This document shows positions 6,968-14,674 of a stretch of 26,653 nt of DNA, piece after piece. Position 1 is the first letter of the stretch. Every line of letters begins with the position of its first letter. The position numbers and the translations under genes were made by a program. The DNA is from a virus. The DNA lies in IMG/VR virus record IMGVR_UViG_3300023108_002893, positions 1 to 26,653 of that record; one strand, 5' to 3'. The notes under the pieces were generated by a model. The model did not search any database. It was given only the letters and a program-made list of their open reading frames with translations, and was not told where the DNA came from.

Positions 6968-7336
6968 TTAACTATTCCAATCTAAGTTACAGAAAAAATC
7001 TTTCAATCTTTCAAAGCTTTGCCTATCTATATCTACTGATTTTTCAACCATTTCTTTTTTTTCCATATCTATTCCCATAAAATTTATAGATAAACGTCTA
7101 GTCTCTTTACCTTTCTCTCTAGAGATAATTAAATCAACTTCTAATGCACTAACAGGTTGACCTGATGCATCTTTTTCAGATATTATTTCTATATATGTTG
7201 ATGGAGCTTCATTAGTTTTTGGCAATACTGTTTCTGTAGAATTTAAAACGGATTGCATTTCAGATTTTGTATTAACTTTTTCCTCATTGTTTACTCCATA
7301 ATCTTCTGAGATTCTTGAATTTTGAACTTCTTCCAT
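6968..7336 (-). CDS. Hypothetical protein, 122 aa
   Basis: Not recognised. The first 45 or so residues are polar and probably disordered (Glu, Asn, Ser, Thr-rich). The rest looks like a small beta-rich domain with charged strands (STYIEIISEKD, SALEVDLIISREK, ETRRLSINFMGID) and a helix ending SFERLKDFFCNLDWNS. It starts a transcription unit: a terminator sits upstream after hsp20, and a sigma-70-like promoter lies between that terminator and the ATG at 7336. It ends 48 bp before the UVR-motif gene. No membrane segment, metal site or enzymatic motif is visible. Confidence 0.6.
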   Translation of the reverse strand: MEEVQNSRISEDYGVNNEEKVNTKSEMQSVLNSTETVLPKTNEAPSTYIEIISEKDASGQPVSALEVDLIISREKGKETRRLSINFMGIDMEKKEMVEKSVDIDRQSFERLKDFFCNLDWNS

Positions 7337-7358
7337 AATTTTTATTTTATTAACTGGT

Positions 7359-7386
7359 AATATAATATGTTTATTATAAAAGTCAA
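7359..7386 (-). promoter_or_regulatory. Candidate sigma-70-like promoter for the 122-aa gene
   Basis: On the minus strand TTGACT (7386-7381) is followed after 16 bp by TATATT (7364-7359), 23 bp before the ATG at 7336 and just downstream of the hsp20 terminator. Its placement in a new transcription unit supports it; AT-richness makes chance matches common. Confidence 0.4.
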
Positions 7387-7427
7387 CAAAAAACTATTTT
7401 TAGTTCATCAATTTTAAAATATATAAA

Positions 7428-7452
7428 AAAAGAGGCTAAAAAAGCCTCTTTT
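7428..7452 (-). terminator. Intrinsic terminator after hsp20
   Basis: A perfect 10-bp stem (7428-7437 with 7443-7452) around a 5-nt loop has an AGGCT/AGCCT core and is followed by Ts on the minus strand. It begins 21 bp after the hsp20 stop. A-runs on the far side mean it might also work in the opposite direction. Confidence 0.85.
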
Positions 7453-7472
7453 AAAAATTACAACCAAACAAA

Positions 7473-7946
7473 TCACTTAACTTTTATAGTTCTTTTTCTT
7501 TTTATTTCAGATTCTTTTTTAGGTATATTAATGAATAATATTCCGTCTACATACTCAGAAGTTATTTTATCTAAATCTGAAGACTTAGGCAACAAAAAGC
7601 TTCTTGAAAAAGATTCTACTTTAAATTCTTTTAATTTAACTTTAGAATCTTCATTTAGAACTTCTTCCTTTTTATTAAACTCCACCTTTAAAGTAAAATC
7701 ATCAATAGACAAATCAATTAAGTCTTTTTTAACACCAGGAACTTGAATTTCTAGGGAAAAAGATTTGTCATCTTCTAAAAAATTAGACTTTACATTATTA
7801 AAAACAAAATCTCTACTTATTCTATTTGTTGGGAATAAATTTTCAAAATCATCTAAAAAAATTTTGTCTAATTGTCTAAACGTATTTCCTAACAAGTGAA
7901 AGTCAGGAATTCTTGTTGGGAACTTTTTTTCTTTAATAGTTAACAT
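7473..7946 (-). CDS. hsp20: Small heat-shock protein, Hsp20/alpha-crystallin family
   Basis: A 157-residue ATP-independent holdase chaperone. The alpha-crystallin domain covers about 55-145: FSLEIQVPGVKKDLIDLSIDD is the classic opening strand pair, and DGILFINIPKKE the conserved G-(I/V)-L-x-(I)-x-(I)-P-K end. The C-terminus RTIKVK holds an I-x-V motif of the kind that drives oligomer assembly. Hsp20 genes are known in T4-like phages, notably cyanophages, where they are thought to help head or tail assembly or protect proteins during infection. Here the gene is a single-gene transcription unit between two strong terminators, with a TTGACA element upstream, so it can be regulated separately from its neighbours. 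Confidence 0.95.
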   Translation of the reverse strand: MLTIKEKKFPTRIPDFHLLGNTFRQLDKIFLDDFENLFPTNRISRDFVFNNVKSNFLEDDKSFSLEIQVPGVKKDLIDLSIDDFTLKVEFNKKEEVLNEDSKVKLKEFKVESFSRSFLLPKSSDLDKITSEYVDGILFINIPKKESEIKRKRTIKVK

Positions 7947-7957
7947 CTTTTTTATTT

Positions 7958-7984
7958 TTATTAGTTATGTTTTTTCTTTGTCAA
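7958..7984 (-). promoter_or_regulatory. Weak candidate promoter for hsp20
   Basis: TTGACA (7984-7979 on the minus strand) is a perfect -35 hexamer. The best -10 is TAATAA after only 15 bp (7963-7958), shorter than ideal. A promoter must lie in 7947-7999, because a terminator precedes and follows this gene, but the exact elements are uncertain. Confidence 0.3.
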
Positions 7985-7999
7985 AACATATACCAATAA

Positions 8000-8035
8000 A
8001 AAAATGCCTTATATTTCTGACAATAAGGCATTTTT
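8000..8035 (-). terminator. Intrinsic terminator between the 73-aa gene and hsp20
   Basis: A perfect 13-bp stem (8000-8012 with 8023-8035) around a 10-nt loop, core ATGCCTTAT, is followed by TTTTTTTATTGG on the minus strand. It lies 37 bp after the stop of the 73-residue gene and closes the transcription unit upstream of hsp20. Confidence 0.88.
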
Positions 8036-8071
8036 AATTAAAAAAAATATTATAATTTATGACAAAAAGTC

Positions 8072-8293
8072 TTAATTTCTTGATTCTTCAAATTTTTTCA
8101 AATTAAGCTTCCAGTTTCCAAATCTTTTTACAAACCCAGACAAAGTAGATTGTAAAAGTTTTAAATCACTAGTTTTTTTAGGCATTTTTGGAACTTCAGG
8201 CTTGAATCCTATTTTTACAGCTTTAGAATTAAGCTCTCTTCTTTCTAAGTTTAATTCGTTATAATTATCTAAAATTTTATTTAAAGCAGACAT
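8072..8293 (-). CDS. Small hypothetical protein, 73 aa
   Basis: Not recognised. The N-terminal half is a likely helix (NKILDNYNELNLERRELNSK), followed by a Pro/Lys-rich linker (PEVPKMPKKTSD) and a second, basic helix ending KLNLKKFEESRN. It looks like a small helical adaptor or assembly protein. It starts 10 bp after the 92-residue gene and is followed by a strong terminator, so it is the last gene of its unit. Compactness and a clean ATG context support it as real. Confidence 0.6.
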   Translation of the reverse strand: MSALNKILDNYNELNLERRELNSKAVKIGFKPEVPKMPKKTSDLKLLQSTLSGFVKRFGNWKLNLKKFEESRN

Positions 8294-8303
8294 ATTATTA
8301 ATT

Positions 8304-8582
8304 TTATTTTTTATTATTAGGCTTAAACTTTCTACATGACTCTGGGTAGATTGTTATTCTATTTTCTGAAGTATCATATCTGCAATCAAGAATTTCTACA
8401 ACATACTTTTTACTATCAGAATCTAAAAGACCAACTCTACAACTGCTGTTTAATGCGTTAATTACTTTAGATGTTGATTCACAATATTCTTCTTGAGTTT
8501 GATAAACCAAATCTATAGGGTTTAAATTTTTATAGTTAGAACCTGTAACGATAGGTTTTAAAGAGTTTCCTATAAAATCCAT
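8304..8582 (-). CDS. Small hypothetical protein, 92 aa
   Basis: Not recognised. Three Cys residues (CESTS, SSCRVG, LDCRYD) plus a fourth near the end (ESCRKF) are spread out rather than clustered, so a zinc site is possible but not shown. Short strands (RVGLLDSD, KYVVEILDCRYD, NRITIYPESC) suggest a small beta domain. The tail is basic. Its start is preceded by the best Bacteroidetes-type promoter in the window (8618-8648), with a leader of about 29 nt and no Shine-Dalgarno. It is probably transcribed with the 73-residue gene down to the terminator at 8000-8035. Confidence 0.6.
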   Translation of the reverse strand: MDFIGNSLKPIVTGSNYKNLNPIDLVYQTQEEYCESTSKVINALNSSCRVGLLDSDSKKYVVEILDCRYDTSENRITIYPESCRKFKPNNKK

Positions 8583-8617
8583 ATTTTTATTTATTTTTTA
8601 AATTTTTATTAACCATA

Positions 8618-8648
8618 CAAATATATAAAATAATTTAAAAAAAGCAAA
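8618..8648 (-). promoter_or_regulatory. Bacteroidetes-type promoter (TTTG-N19-TAnnTTTG)
   Basis: On the minus strand TTTG (8648-8645) is followed after exactly 19 bp by TATATTTG (8625-8618), matching the Bacteroidetes -33/-7 consensus in both sequence and spacing. It lies 35 bp before the ATG at 8582. It is the only full two-element match found in the window. Confidence 0.6.
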
Positions 8649-8651
8649 GTG

Positions 8652-9104
8652 TTAAACTATTTTATATAAAAACTTAGGCTTTATTACCTCTGAATTTTCA
8701 TAATTTAATTCATATTGGTATCCTATGTTTACAATATCATAGTCAAACATCTTTATTATCTTACCTATTGCATCTACAATATATAACTTACAAATATTTG
8801 CTTTTAAAAACTCATCTATCCACCCATCTATGGACAACATTGATTCTATCTCTATGTTTTGTCCACTTTTACTAGAAACAAACTTAAAACCTCCTATTCT
8901 TGAATTTGGTATTTTTTTGCATAAAGAGTTTGAGTCTATTTCTAAATCAACTATAAACCTATTTGACCTTAAAGGCTCAAAAGGTTGAAAAGTTTCTACA
9001 TTTGAAAAAATTTTAGTAGTAAAACGACCATGATTTCCTATATAAAATCCAGAAGTTTCTGGTTTTATTACTTTATTTTCTAAAATTAACTTTCTTCTTC
9101 TCAT
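8652..9104 (-). CDS. Hypothetical protein, 150 aa, possibly tail-tube-like fold
   Basis: Not firmly recognised. After a basic start (RRRKLILENK) comes FQPFEPLRSNRFIVDLEID (about 39-57), similar in pattern to the N-terminal strand of contractile-tail tube and related proteins ('P-x-x-x-N-x-F-x-V-x-I'). The rest alternates beta strands (RIGGFKFVSSK, IEIESMLSIDG, ICKLYIVDAIG, YDIVNIGYQYELNY) and ends KFLYKIV, compatible with the strand-rich tube fold that also underlies baseplate proteins such as gp48/gp54. The match is by eye and could be coincidental. It lies downstream of the coiled-coil protein at 9131 with a 26-bp gap and upstream of the promoter at 8618-8648. Confidence 0.6.
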   Translation of the reverse strand: MRRRKLILENKVIKPETSGFYIGNHGRFTTKIFSNVETFQPFEPLRSNRFIVDLEIDSNSLCKKIPNSRIGGFKFVSSKSGQNIEIESMLSIDGWIDEFLKANICKLYIVDAIGKIIKMFDYDIVNIGYQYELNYENSEVIKPKFLYKIV

Positions 9105-9130
9105 ATTATGAAGAGTTTTTTAGAAAATAT

Positions 9131-9802
9131 TTAATACCTGTTTTTGTACTTTAATATTTTCTGCATTTTTACTGGTGTTAATATTAAACCAGTTTTTAAA
9201 GTTATTGAGAACTCTTTTGATATTGCTCTTTCAATAGTTTCAAAGCTTAATCTTGTATTTCCGACCACAAAACCTCTATCTGTGAATTTTACGGTAAAAG
9301 GAGAGTTTGTATTTTTATCAAACCTAACTATTAAATCTTTCTTTTTTGGCTGAATTTGTTGTTCCATCTCTTCACTTATATTAATTTGAATGTTAGAATC
9401 AGAATTAGCATCTTCTGCTTCTGCTCTCTTGGCATCAGCATCAGATTTTTGAGCAGCTTTTATCTGTTCAGACCTTTGCTTCTTTAAATCGTTTGCTCTT
9501 GCTTGTTCATCTTTTAGTTTTTGAGATAAATCTTTAGCTTTTTTATTATCTCCTTTTATAAAATTTTGCCATTTTTGTTTTCCAACATTGTCAACCTCTT
9601 TAGAGAGCATGCTATTATGATAGGTTGTAGATATTCTATTTTTTTCTATACTCTGTTGAGTTTTCTTTATGCTATCTTTAACTTTTTGGTCTTTTTCGTC
9701 AAATTCGTCATTAATATTTTGCATGTCTGCTTGAAGGTCTTCTTTTATTATCTTAGAAGCCTCTTTCAAAATAAAATAATCTAACTGCTTTTTTGTAATC
9801 AT
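9131..9802 (-). CDS. Hypothetical coiled-coil protein, 223 aa
   Basis: Not recognised by family. Residues about 15-130 are a long charged, Ala/Lys/Gln/Glu-rich helical stretch (IKKTQQSIEKN, AKDLSQKLKDEQARANDL, IKAAQKSDADAKRAEAED), almost certainly coiled coil. A compact C-terminal domain (about 150-223) has strands DLIVRFDKNT, PFTVKFTDRG, RGFVVGNTRLSF and a basic end (KILKYKNRY). Such architecture fits a structural, scaffold or chaperone-like phage protein. It follows the terminator at 9847-9870 and so begins a new unit. Neighbouring proteins of unknown function may be virion components, but nothing proves it. Confidence 0.65.
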   Translation of the reverse strand: MITKKQLDYFILKEASKIIKEDLQADMQNINDEFDEKDQKVKDSIKKTQQSIEKNRISTTYHNSMLSKEVDNVGKQKWQNFIKGDNKKAKDLSQKLKDEQARANDLKKQRSEQIKAAQKSDADAKRAEAEDANSDSNIQINISEEMEQQIQPKKKDLIVRFDKNTNSPFTVKFTDRGFVVGNTRLSFETIERAISKEFSITLKTGLILTPVKMQKILKYKNRY

Positions 9803-9846
9803 AATAACTATATAATATAAATAGTTGTATAAAAAGTTTTACAAAA

Positions 9847-9870
9847 AAAAAGCACTATAAAGTGCTTTTT
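9847..9870 (-). terminator. Intrinsic terminator after the 60-aa basic protein
   Basis: A perfect 10-bp stem (9847-9856 with 9861-9870) with a 4-nt loop, core GCACT/AGTGC, is followed by more Ts on the minus strand. It starts 1 bp after the stop at 9872. Confidence 0.88.
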
Positions 9871-9871
9871 G

Positions 9872-10054
9872 TTATTGTCCTATAAGACTATTATAATGCT
9901 CTTCCCAGATTTTTTCCTCTTTTCTTTTTAGAGCTTCTTTTTTGATTCTTTTTTCTTCTAGGTGTCTTTTAGCTATTTTTTTTCTAGCAACTTTTTTCTT
10001 ACCTTTTTTTACAGCCAATCTTTTTTTTACAGATGAATTTTTAGTTTTCTTCAT
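9872..10054 (-). CDS. Small very basic protein, 60 aa
   Basis: A strongly basic protein: the first 45 residues are mostly Lys, Arg, Ala and Val (VKKRLAVKKGKKKVARKKIA, then HLEEKRIKKEALKRKEEKI). The composition suggests a long helix binding nucleic acid or an acidic protein. Its upstream neighbour at 10102-11901 is very acidic, so the two could interact, but this is conjecture. It resembles the Lys-rich tails of bacterial histone-like proteins without an identifiable fold. A terminator follows directly after its stop. The frame runs over A-rich DNA, so composition alone could exaggerate the basic character; the clean start, tight spacing and terminator argue for a gene. Confidence 0.6.
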   Translation of the reverse strand: MKKTKNSSVKKRLAVKKGKKKVARKKIAKRHLEEKRIKKEALKRKEEKIWEEHYNSLIGQ

Positions 10055-10101
10055 AATTTATTTTTTTATAAATTTATAAAATAGAAGCAAAAAGTAAAGA
10101 A

Positions 10102-11901
10102 TTATCCTCTTGAATTTATTTCATCTCTAATTTGAGCTGCTTTTTCATAATTTTCACTACCTAAAGCTTTAGCTAAAGCATTATTTAGCTCATCAATTTC
10201 CATATCTTCTAATCTCTTTGTTGGAGCTGGCTCTTCTTCTTCTACTTCTGGCTCTTCTAACCTTTCATCATCATTGTTAAGAGCTCTTAAAATATCATCT
10301 GTATTATCTGCTCCTCCTGTAACTATATCATCTGCTTCTGGTTTTTCTCCATCATTTTCTTCTTCATAGTTATCAATATCTTCTTGTATTTCATCTAACA
10401 AATTAGTAAGCATTGGTATAGCTTCAGCTCCATCATGTAAAACTGTGTCCATCAAATTTAAAAAATCGTCTGGTTCTAACATTGCTAATTCGTATAATAA
10501 AATTGAATAAATACCATTATCATAATCATTGTTTGGGTCTTCGACTATAAGTTTAATTAAGTCATTTAAATATTTCCAAACTCTATTACCTAAAAGTTTC
10601 ATCCAGTGCTCTTCTTGGTAAGAATCTGCTCTACCCAAAACAGCTTTTCTCATGTTTGCAGGTATATTTTCTATACTGTAAGCAAATATATATTCTAAAT
10701 AAGCTTTTGCAACTTCATGTATTAGTATAGGAAATAAATGAGCAGAACCTTTAGCTCCAGTAACTTCTCTAACTTCTTCCATTCCTGGTTCATCATCTCC
10801 TTGTTCTTCTTGGCCTTCTTGGTCTTCTCTTTCTCCTTGAGGTCCTCCAAATTCTAATTCAGATTTACCCATATTGTGTCTTATACCAACTTGTTTAGGG
10901 CTAAATTGCCAAGTTGTTAATTCTACATTTGGCATAAGTTGAGCATATATTGGATAAAGTTCTGGGTTTATTGCATCTAATGCTTGTTTTACATCTTCTA
11001 TTTTTATTTTTTTATGAGTTGCATATCCTGCTCCCATAGAAAGTAGATTTTGCATAACCCTTTTGCTTATATGCTTTTTTATAATTTCTTGTTCTTGTTC
11101 TGTAAATTCATCTTCTAAAACTTGTTGAAGTTGCTCTTCCTGTTCTTCCCCATTGTCTTCTTCCATGTCTATATCTGGGCCGTTTTCTAAACTTCTTAAG
11201 TCTGCACTTATTTTGTCCATTATTCTATCTTCAACTTTAAATGCATCTTTAACCACTCTTAATGCAAGTTGCTCTAAAGCTTCTTTATGTCTTTGCTCAA
11301 TCATACTTGCCATCATTACATTTTGCATCATAGACATTTGATTTAACAAACCAGCTTCTCTTGCATTTGCTAACACTTCATTAAACTCTTCAGTTCCTAA
11401 TTTTGAAATTGTCTTAAAATCAGGCTCTCCTTTTTGGAATAAATCAATTTTATCAAAAGGTGTAGATTCTGAATCTTCTTGACCAGAAAGTCCAGACTTT
11501 ATGTCTGGGTGTATATATCTATCTGCTGCACCCTCATCATCAGGTCGTAAAGGAGCTTCATTTATAAATCTTCTATATTTATTGTATTCATATATTTTTC
11601 TAAACTTTCTTTCTAAAGAATTTTTATTTTCTAACTTAATTCCTTTTATTGACTTTAACAAATCCTCTACATCTTTAGTAACTTTTGCTAATTCGTCTTG
11701 TGCTTTTTTTATTGCCTTTGGCTTAATATCTGTGTTAGGCTTAGGGTCTCTATCTGGAATTCCTCTCCTTCTTTTTTTTCCTGTATCTTTTTGAGTGTCT
11801 GTATCTGGTTTAGTTTGAGTTTCTGATTCTAAAATTCTTCTTTTTTCTAACTCTTTTTTTACAGCTTCTCTTAAAAGTCTTAAAAATTCTTTTTTTTCCA
11901 T
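10102..11901 (-). CDS. Large acidic hypothetical protein with C-terminal UVR-like motif
   Basis: A 599-residue protein. The start is basic and helical ([20 protein letters not shown]). Central helices (about 165-225) are Met/Gln-rich ([20 protein letters not shown]). There are acidic linkers (about 245-265 and 365-385), a conserved-looking helical domain with [22 protein letters not shown] (about 390-411) and [20 protein letters not shown], and a very acidic tail region. The last 36 residues, [19 protein letters not shown] then [10 protein letters not shown], are a clear UVR-type motif. HEVAK is not a complete HExxH, so a metalloprotease is not claimed. Similar 'LIHEvaKg' proteins of unknown function are, to my recollection, found in marine T4-like phages. 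A structural or scaffolding role is plausible but unproven. The gene lies downstream of the nrdA terminator with its own candidate promoter. Confidence 0.75.
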   Translation of the reverse strand: MEKKEFLRLLREAVKKELEKRRILESETQTKPDTDTQKDTGKKRRRGIPDRDPKPNTDIKPKAIKKAQDELAKVTKDVEDLLKSIKGIKLENKNSLERKFRKIYEYNKYRRFINEAPLRPDDEGAADRYIHPDIKSGLSGQEDSESTPFDKIDLFQKGEPDFKTISKLGTEEFNEVLANAREAGLLNQMSMMQNVMMASMIEQRHKEALEQLALRVVKDAFKVEDRIMDKISADLRSLENGPDIDMEEDNGEEQEEQLQQVLEDEFTEQEQEIIKKHISKRVMQNLLSMGAGYATHKKIKIEDVKQALDAINPELYPIYAQLMPNVELTTWQFSPKQVGIRHNMGKSELEFGGPQGEREDQEGQEEQGDDEPGMEEVREVTGAKGSAHLFPILIHEVAKAYLEYIFAYSIENIPANMRKAVLGRADSYQEEHWMKLLGNRVWKYLNDLIKLIVEDPNNDYDNGIYSILLYELAMLEPDDFLNLMDTVLHDGAEAIPMLTNLLDEIQEDIDNYEEENDGEKPEADDIVTGGADNTDDILRALNNDDERLEEPEVEEEEPAPTKRLEDMEIDELNNALAKALGSENYEKAAQIRDEINSRG

Positions 11902-11907
11902 TTGATA

Positions 11908-11936
11908 AATATATTGTTATAATAAATAGATTACAA
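11908..11936 (-). promoter_or_regulatory. Candidate sigma-70-like promoter for the 599-aa gene
   Basis: On the minus strand TTGTAA (11936-11931) and TATATT (11913-11908) are separated by 17 bp, immediately after the nrdA terminator. The -10 lies only 7 bp before the ATG, so a transcript from it would be nearly leaderless. Either that is the case or the true element lies elsewhere. Confidence 0.3.
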
Positions 11937-11939
11937 AAA

Positions 11940-11969
11940 ATAAAAGCCCTACTGTTGTAGAGCTTTTAT
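11940..11969 (-). terminator. Intrinsic terminator after nrdA
   Basis: A 13-bp stem (11940-11952 with 11957-11969) with a 4-nt loop. The one imperfect pair is a G-U wobble in minus-strand RNA but a C-A mismatch in plus-strand RNA, so the hairpin is better formed for minus-strand transcripts. A T-rich tract (TTTTTTGTAA) follows. Confidence 0.85.
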
Positions 11970-11991
11970 AATCTAATAGTTAATAGTAAAA

Positions 11992-14649
11992 TTAACTTCC
12001 ACAAGATTGGCATGCTTCTGGGTTGTCTAAGCTACACTGCAATTGAGACATTGCATCTAGCTCTTCTTGAGAAATGTCTGTAGAATTATTTTGAGGAATT
12101 TCTTTTTCTACATAAACTTCTTCACTCACTTTAACTCCAGAACTTTCTTTACTTTCATAATTACCACTACCATTTCCATTATAAGTAGTAGGAGCAACAA
12201 CTTCAATTTCAACCATTGGTTTGCTATTGCTTTCTTTTACAGAGCTAATATCAGCACCTAAAGATTTTCTAGCTTCAGATTTTGCATTACTTCTTAAATA
12301 ATACATACCTGTTTTCAAACCTTTTTTCCATCCGTAAAATAAAGCTTTGTTTAACTTAGCAACATTAGCGTCTCTTATAAATAAATTCATTGATTGTGAT
12401 TGGTCTATAAAGACACCTCTATCTGCAGACATATCTATTAATTTACTAGCTTTCATTTCCCAGACAGTTTTATACACCTGCTTTAATTCAAATGGTATTT
12501 CTGATATTGTTTGTATAGAGCCGTTATTTTGAATCATTTTTAATCTAATTTCATCATTCCACAAATCTATATTTATCAAATCTTCTACTAAATGTCTGTT
12601 AACTACCACAAACTCTCCTGATAAAACATTTCTTTTGTATAAATTGTTTGTGTAAGGTTCAAAACACTCGTTGTTTCCTAATATTTGAGCAGTAGAAGCA
12701 GTTGGCATAGGGGCTAAAAGCAAGGAATTTCTTACTCCATATTTCATTACAGACTTTTTTAATTTAGACCAATCCCAAAGACCAGAAAGCTCTGATTCTT
12801 TTACGTTCCACATGTCAAATTGAAAAATTCCTTCTGAAACTGGTGAACCCTTAAATGTAGAGTATGCTCCTACAGTTGTAGACACTTCTGAATCTGACTT
12901 AGCTTCTGCTTTATATAAATCTTTAGAAACATCATTTGAAGCAGTCATTGCTGCAAAATATATTGTTTCAAAGATGTCTTTATTTAGTTTTTTTGCCTCA
13001 TCAGACTCAAATGGCATTCCTAATATAGCAAAAGTATCAGCCAAACCTTGAACTCCTAAACCTATAGGTCTATGTCTCATATTTGACTTTTTAGTTTCTT
13101 TAGTAGGATACCAATTAACATCTATAACTTTATTTAAATTTAAAGTTGCTTGATAAGTAACATCATATAATTTTTGAAAATCATAACTTCTCAAAGACTT
13201 GTCTTTAGATTTTACTTTTCCTGTTGGAATGTTTATCATTTTAGGCAAAGCAATAGAAGCTAAATTACATACAGCAGTTTCATTTGGTGTAGAAACTTCC
13301 ATTATTTCTGTACACAAATTAGATGACTTTATTATTCCTATGTTTTTTTGATTACTTTTTTTGTTAGCAGAATCTTTGTATAAAACATAAGGAGTCCCAG
13401 TCTCTATTTGAGCTTCTAATATATTGCCCCACAACTCTCTAGCTTTTACTGTCTTTTTTCCTCTACCTTCCGATTCGTACTTAGTATAAAGTTCAGTAAA
13501 AGCCAAATTCACTTTTTCTTCATTTAAAATATTTCCTAAATCATCATATTCAGGATAGACATCATAAACATCAGAAAGTCCTGGGCACTCGTTAGGACAC
13601 ATTAAAGTCCAATTTCCATCTTCCTCGATTCTTTTCATAAATAAATCTGGTATCCACAATGCTAAAAACAAATCTCTAGCTCTTTCTTCTTCTTTACCAT
13701 GATTTTTTCTTAATTCTATAAAACTTTCTACATCATAATGCCAAGGCTCTAAATATATTGCAAAAGAACCTTTTCTTTTGCCACCCTGATTTATCCAGCG
13801 AGCAACTTCATTGTAAGTTTTTAACATAGGAAGAAGACCGTCAGATTTACCTCCTGTTCCTTTAATATAAGAACCTTTAGACCTTACATCATGAACGTGA
13901 AGACCAATACCTCCAGACCACTTAGATATTTTTGCAACATCTTTTAATGTATCAAACAAAGAGTCTATATCATCTCCTTTGTTTGCAACCAAGAAACAAG
14001 AAGAAAGTTGAGGCTTTGGAGTGCCAGAATTAAATAAAGTAGGAGTTGCATGAGTAAAGTATCCAGTTGATAGTAATTCGTAAGTTTTTTGAACCTCTTT
14101 AAAATTGTCACCCCATATACCTAATGCAACTCTCATATACATATGTTGAGGAGTCTCAGCAGTATTTCCATTTATTTTAAGAAGGTATGAACGCTCTAAA
14201 GTTTTAAATCCAAAATATTCCATATCATAATCTCTATCATGGATAATCATGGATTCAATTTTTTTATGGTGAGCATTAACTAAATCATAAATTTCTTTAG
14301 AAACTAATGGTGCGTTTTCTTCTGTTTTAGGGTCTATATAATTATATAAATCCATTACAGTTTCTTTAAAAGATTTTTTAGTTTCTTTCTTTAAGGAAGT
14401 TAATGACAATCTAGCTGCCAATATAGAATAGTCTGGGTGTATTCTTGTTAAAGAAGCTGCTGTTTCAGCAGCTAAGTTATCTAACTCTCTAGTTGTAACT
14501 CCATCGTATACTCCTGCAATAACCTTTTTTGCAACTTCCATATACTCTACATAGTCAGGGTCTAAACCATAAGTTTGTTTTTTTATTCTAGATGAAATTT
14601 TATCAAATTTCACATTTTCTTCTGAGCCGTCTCTTTTAATTACTATCAT
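11992..14649 (-). CDS. nrdA: Class I ribonucleotide reductase, large (alpha) subunit
   Basis: Reduces ribonucleoside diphosphates to deoxyribonucleotides for phage DNA synthesis, working with NrdB. Its 885 residues start with an ATP-cone allosteric domain (about 1-90, IKRDGSEENVKFDKIS). The catalytic residues are all visible: C218 (QLSSCFL) and C461 (ETAVCNLAS) as the redox pair, and N444, C446, E448 in NLCTEI as the active-site triad. The phosphate-binding PMPTASTAQILGN is at 648-660, and the YY radical-relay pair appears in GMYYLRSNAK. The C-terminal CQSCGS (C880, C883) is the thioredoxin/glutaredoxin-reduced swinging arm. The tail QCSLDNPEACQSCGS closely resembles Flavobacteria NrdA ends, suggesting acquisition from a host-like source. 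It starts 25 bp after nrdB and ends before a terminator. Confidence 0.98.
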   Translation of the reverse strand: MIVIKRDGSEENVKFDKISSRIKKQTYGLDPDYVEYMEVAKKVIAGVYDGVTTRELDNLAAETAASLTRIHPDYSILAARLSLTSLKKETKKSFKETVMDLYNYIDPKTEENAPLVSKEIYDLVNAHHKKIESMIIHDRDYDMEYFGFKTLERSYLLKINGNTAETPQHMYMRVALGIWGDNFKEVQKTYELLSTGYFTHATPTLFNSGTPKPQLSSCFLVANKGDDIDSLFDTLKDVAKISKWSGGIGLHVHDVRSKGSYIKGTGGKSDGLLPMLKTYNEVARWINQGGKRKGSFAIYLEPWHYDVESFIELRKNHGKEEERARDLFLALWIPDLFMKRIEEDGNWTLMCPNECPGLSDVYDVYPEYDDLGNILNEEKVNLAFTELYTKYESEGRGKKTVKARELWGNILEAQIETGTPYVLYKDSANKKSNQKNIGIIKSSNLCTEIMEVSTPNETAVCNLASIALPKMINIPTGKVKSKDKSLRSYDFQKLYDVTYQATLNLNKVIDVNWYPTKETKKSNMRHRPIGLGVQGLADTFAILGMPFESDEAKKLNKDIFETIYFAAMTASNDVSKDLYKAEAKSDSEVSTTVGAYSTFKGSPVSEGIFQFDMWNVKESELSGLWDWSKLKKSVMKYGVRNSLLLAPMPTASTAQILGNNECFEPYTNNLYKRNVLSGEFVVVNRHLVEDLINIDLWNDEIRLKMIQNNGSIQTISEIPFELKQVYKTVWEMKASKLIDMSADRGVFIDQSQSMNLFIRDANVAKLNKALFYGWKKGLKTGMYYLRSNAKSEARKSLGADISSVKESNSKPMVEIEVVAPTTYNGNGSGNYESKESSGVKVSEEVYVEKEIPQNNSTDISQEELDAMSQLQCSLDNPEACQSCGS

Positions 14650-14674
14650 ATTATTATCGTATTATTTATTTATT

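Noticed and set aside
10670-10735. Zinc metalloprotease site in the 599-aa protein (LIHEVAK)
   Set aside because: HEVAK lacks the second His of HExxH and no other metal ligand pattern is visible.
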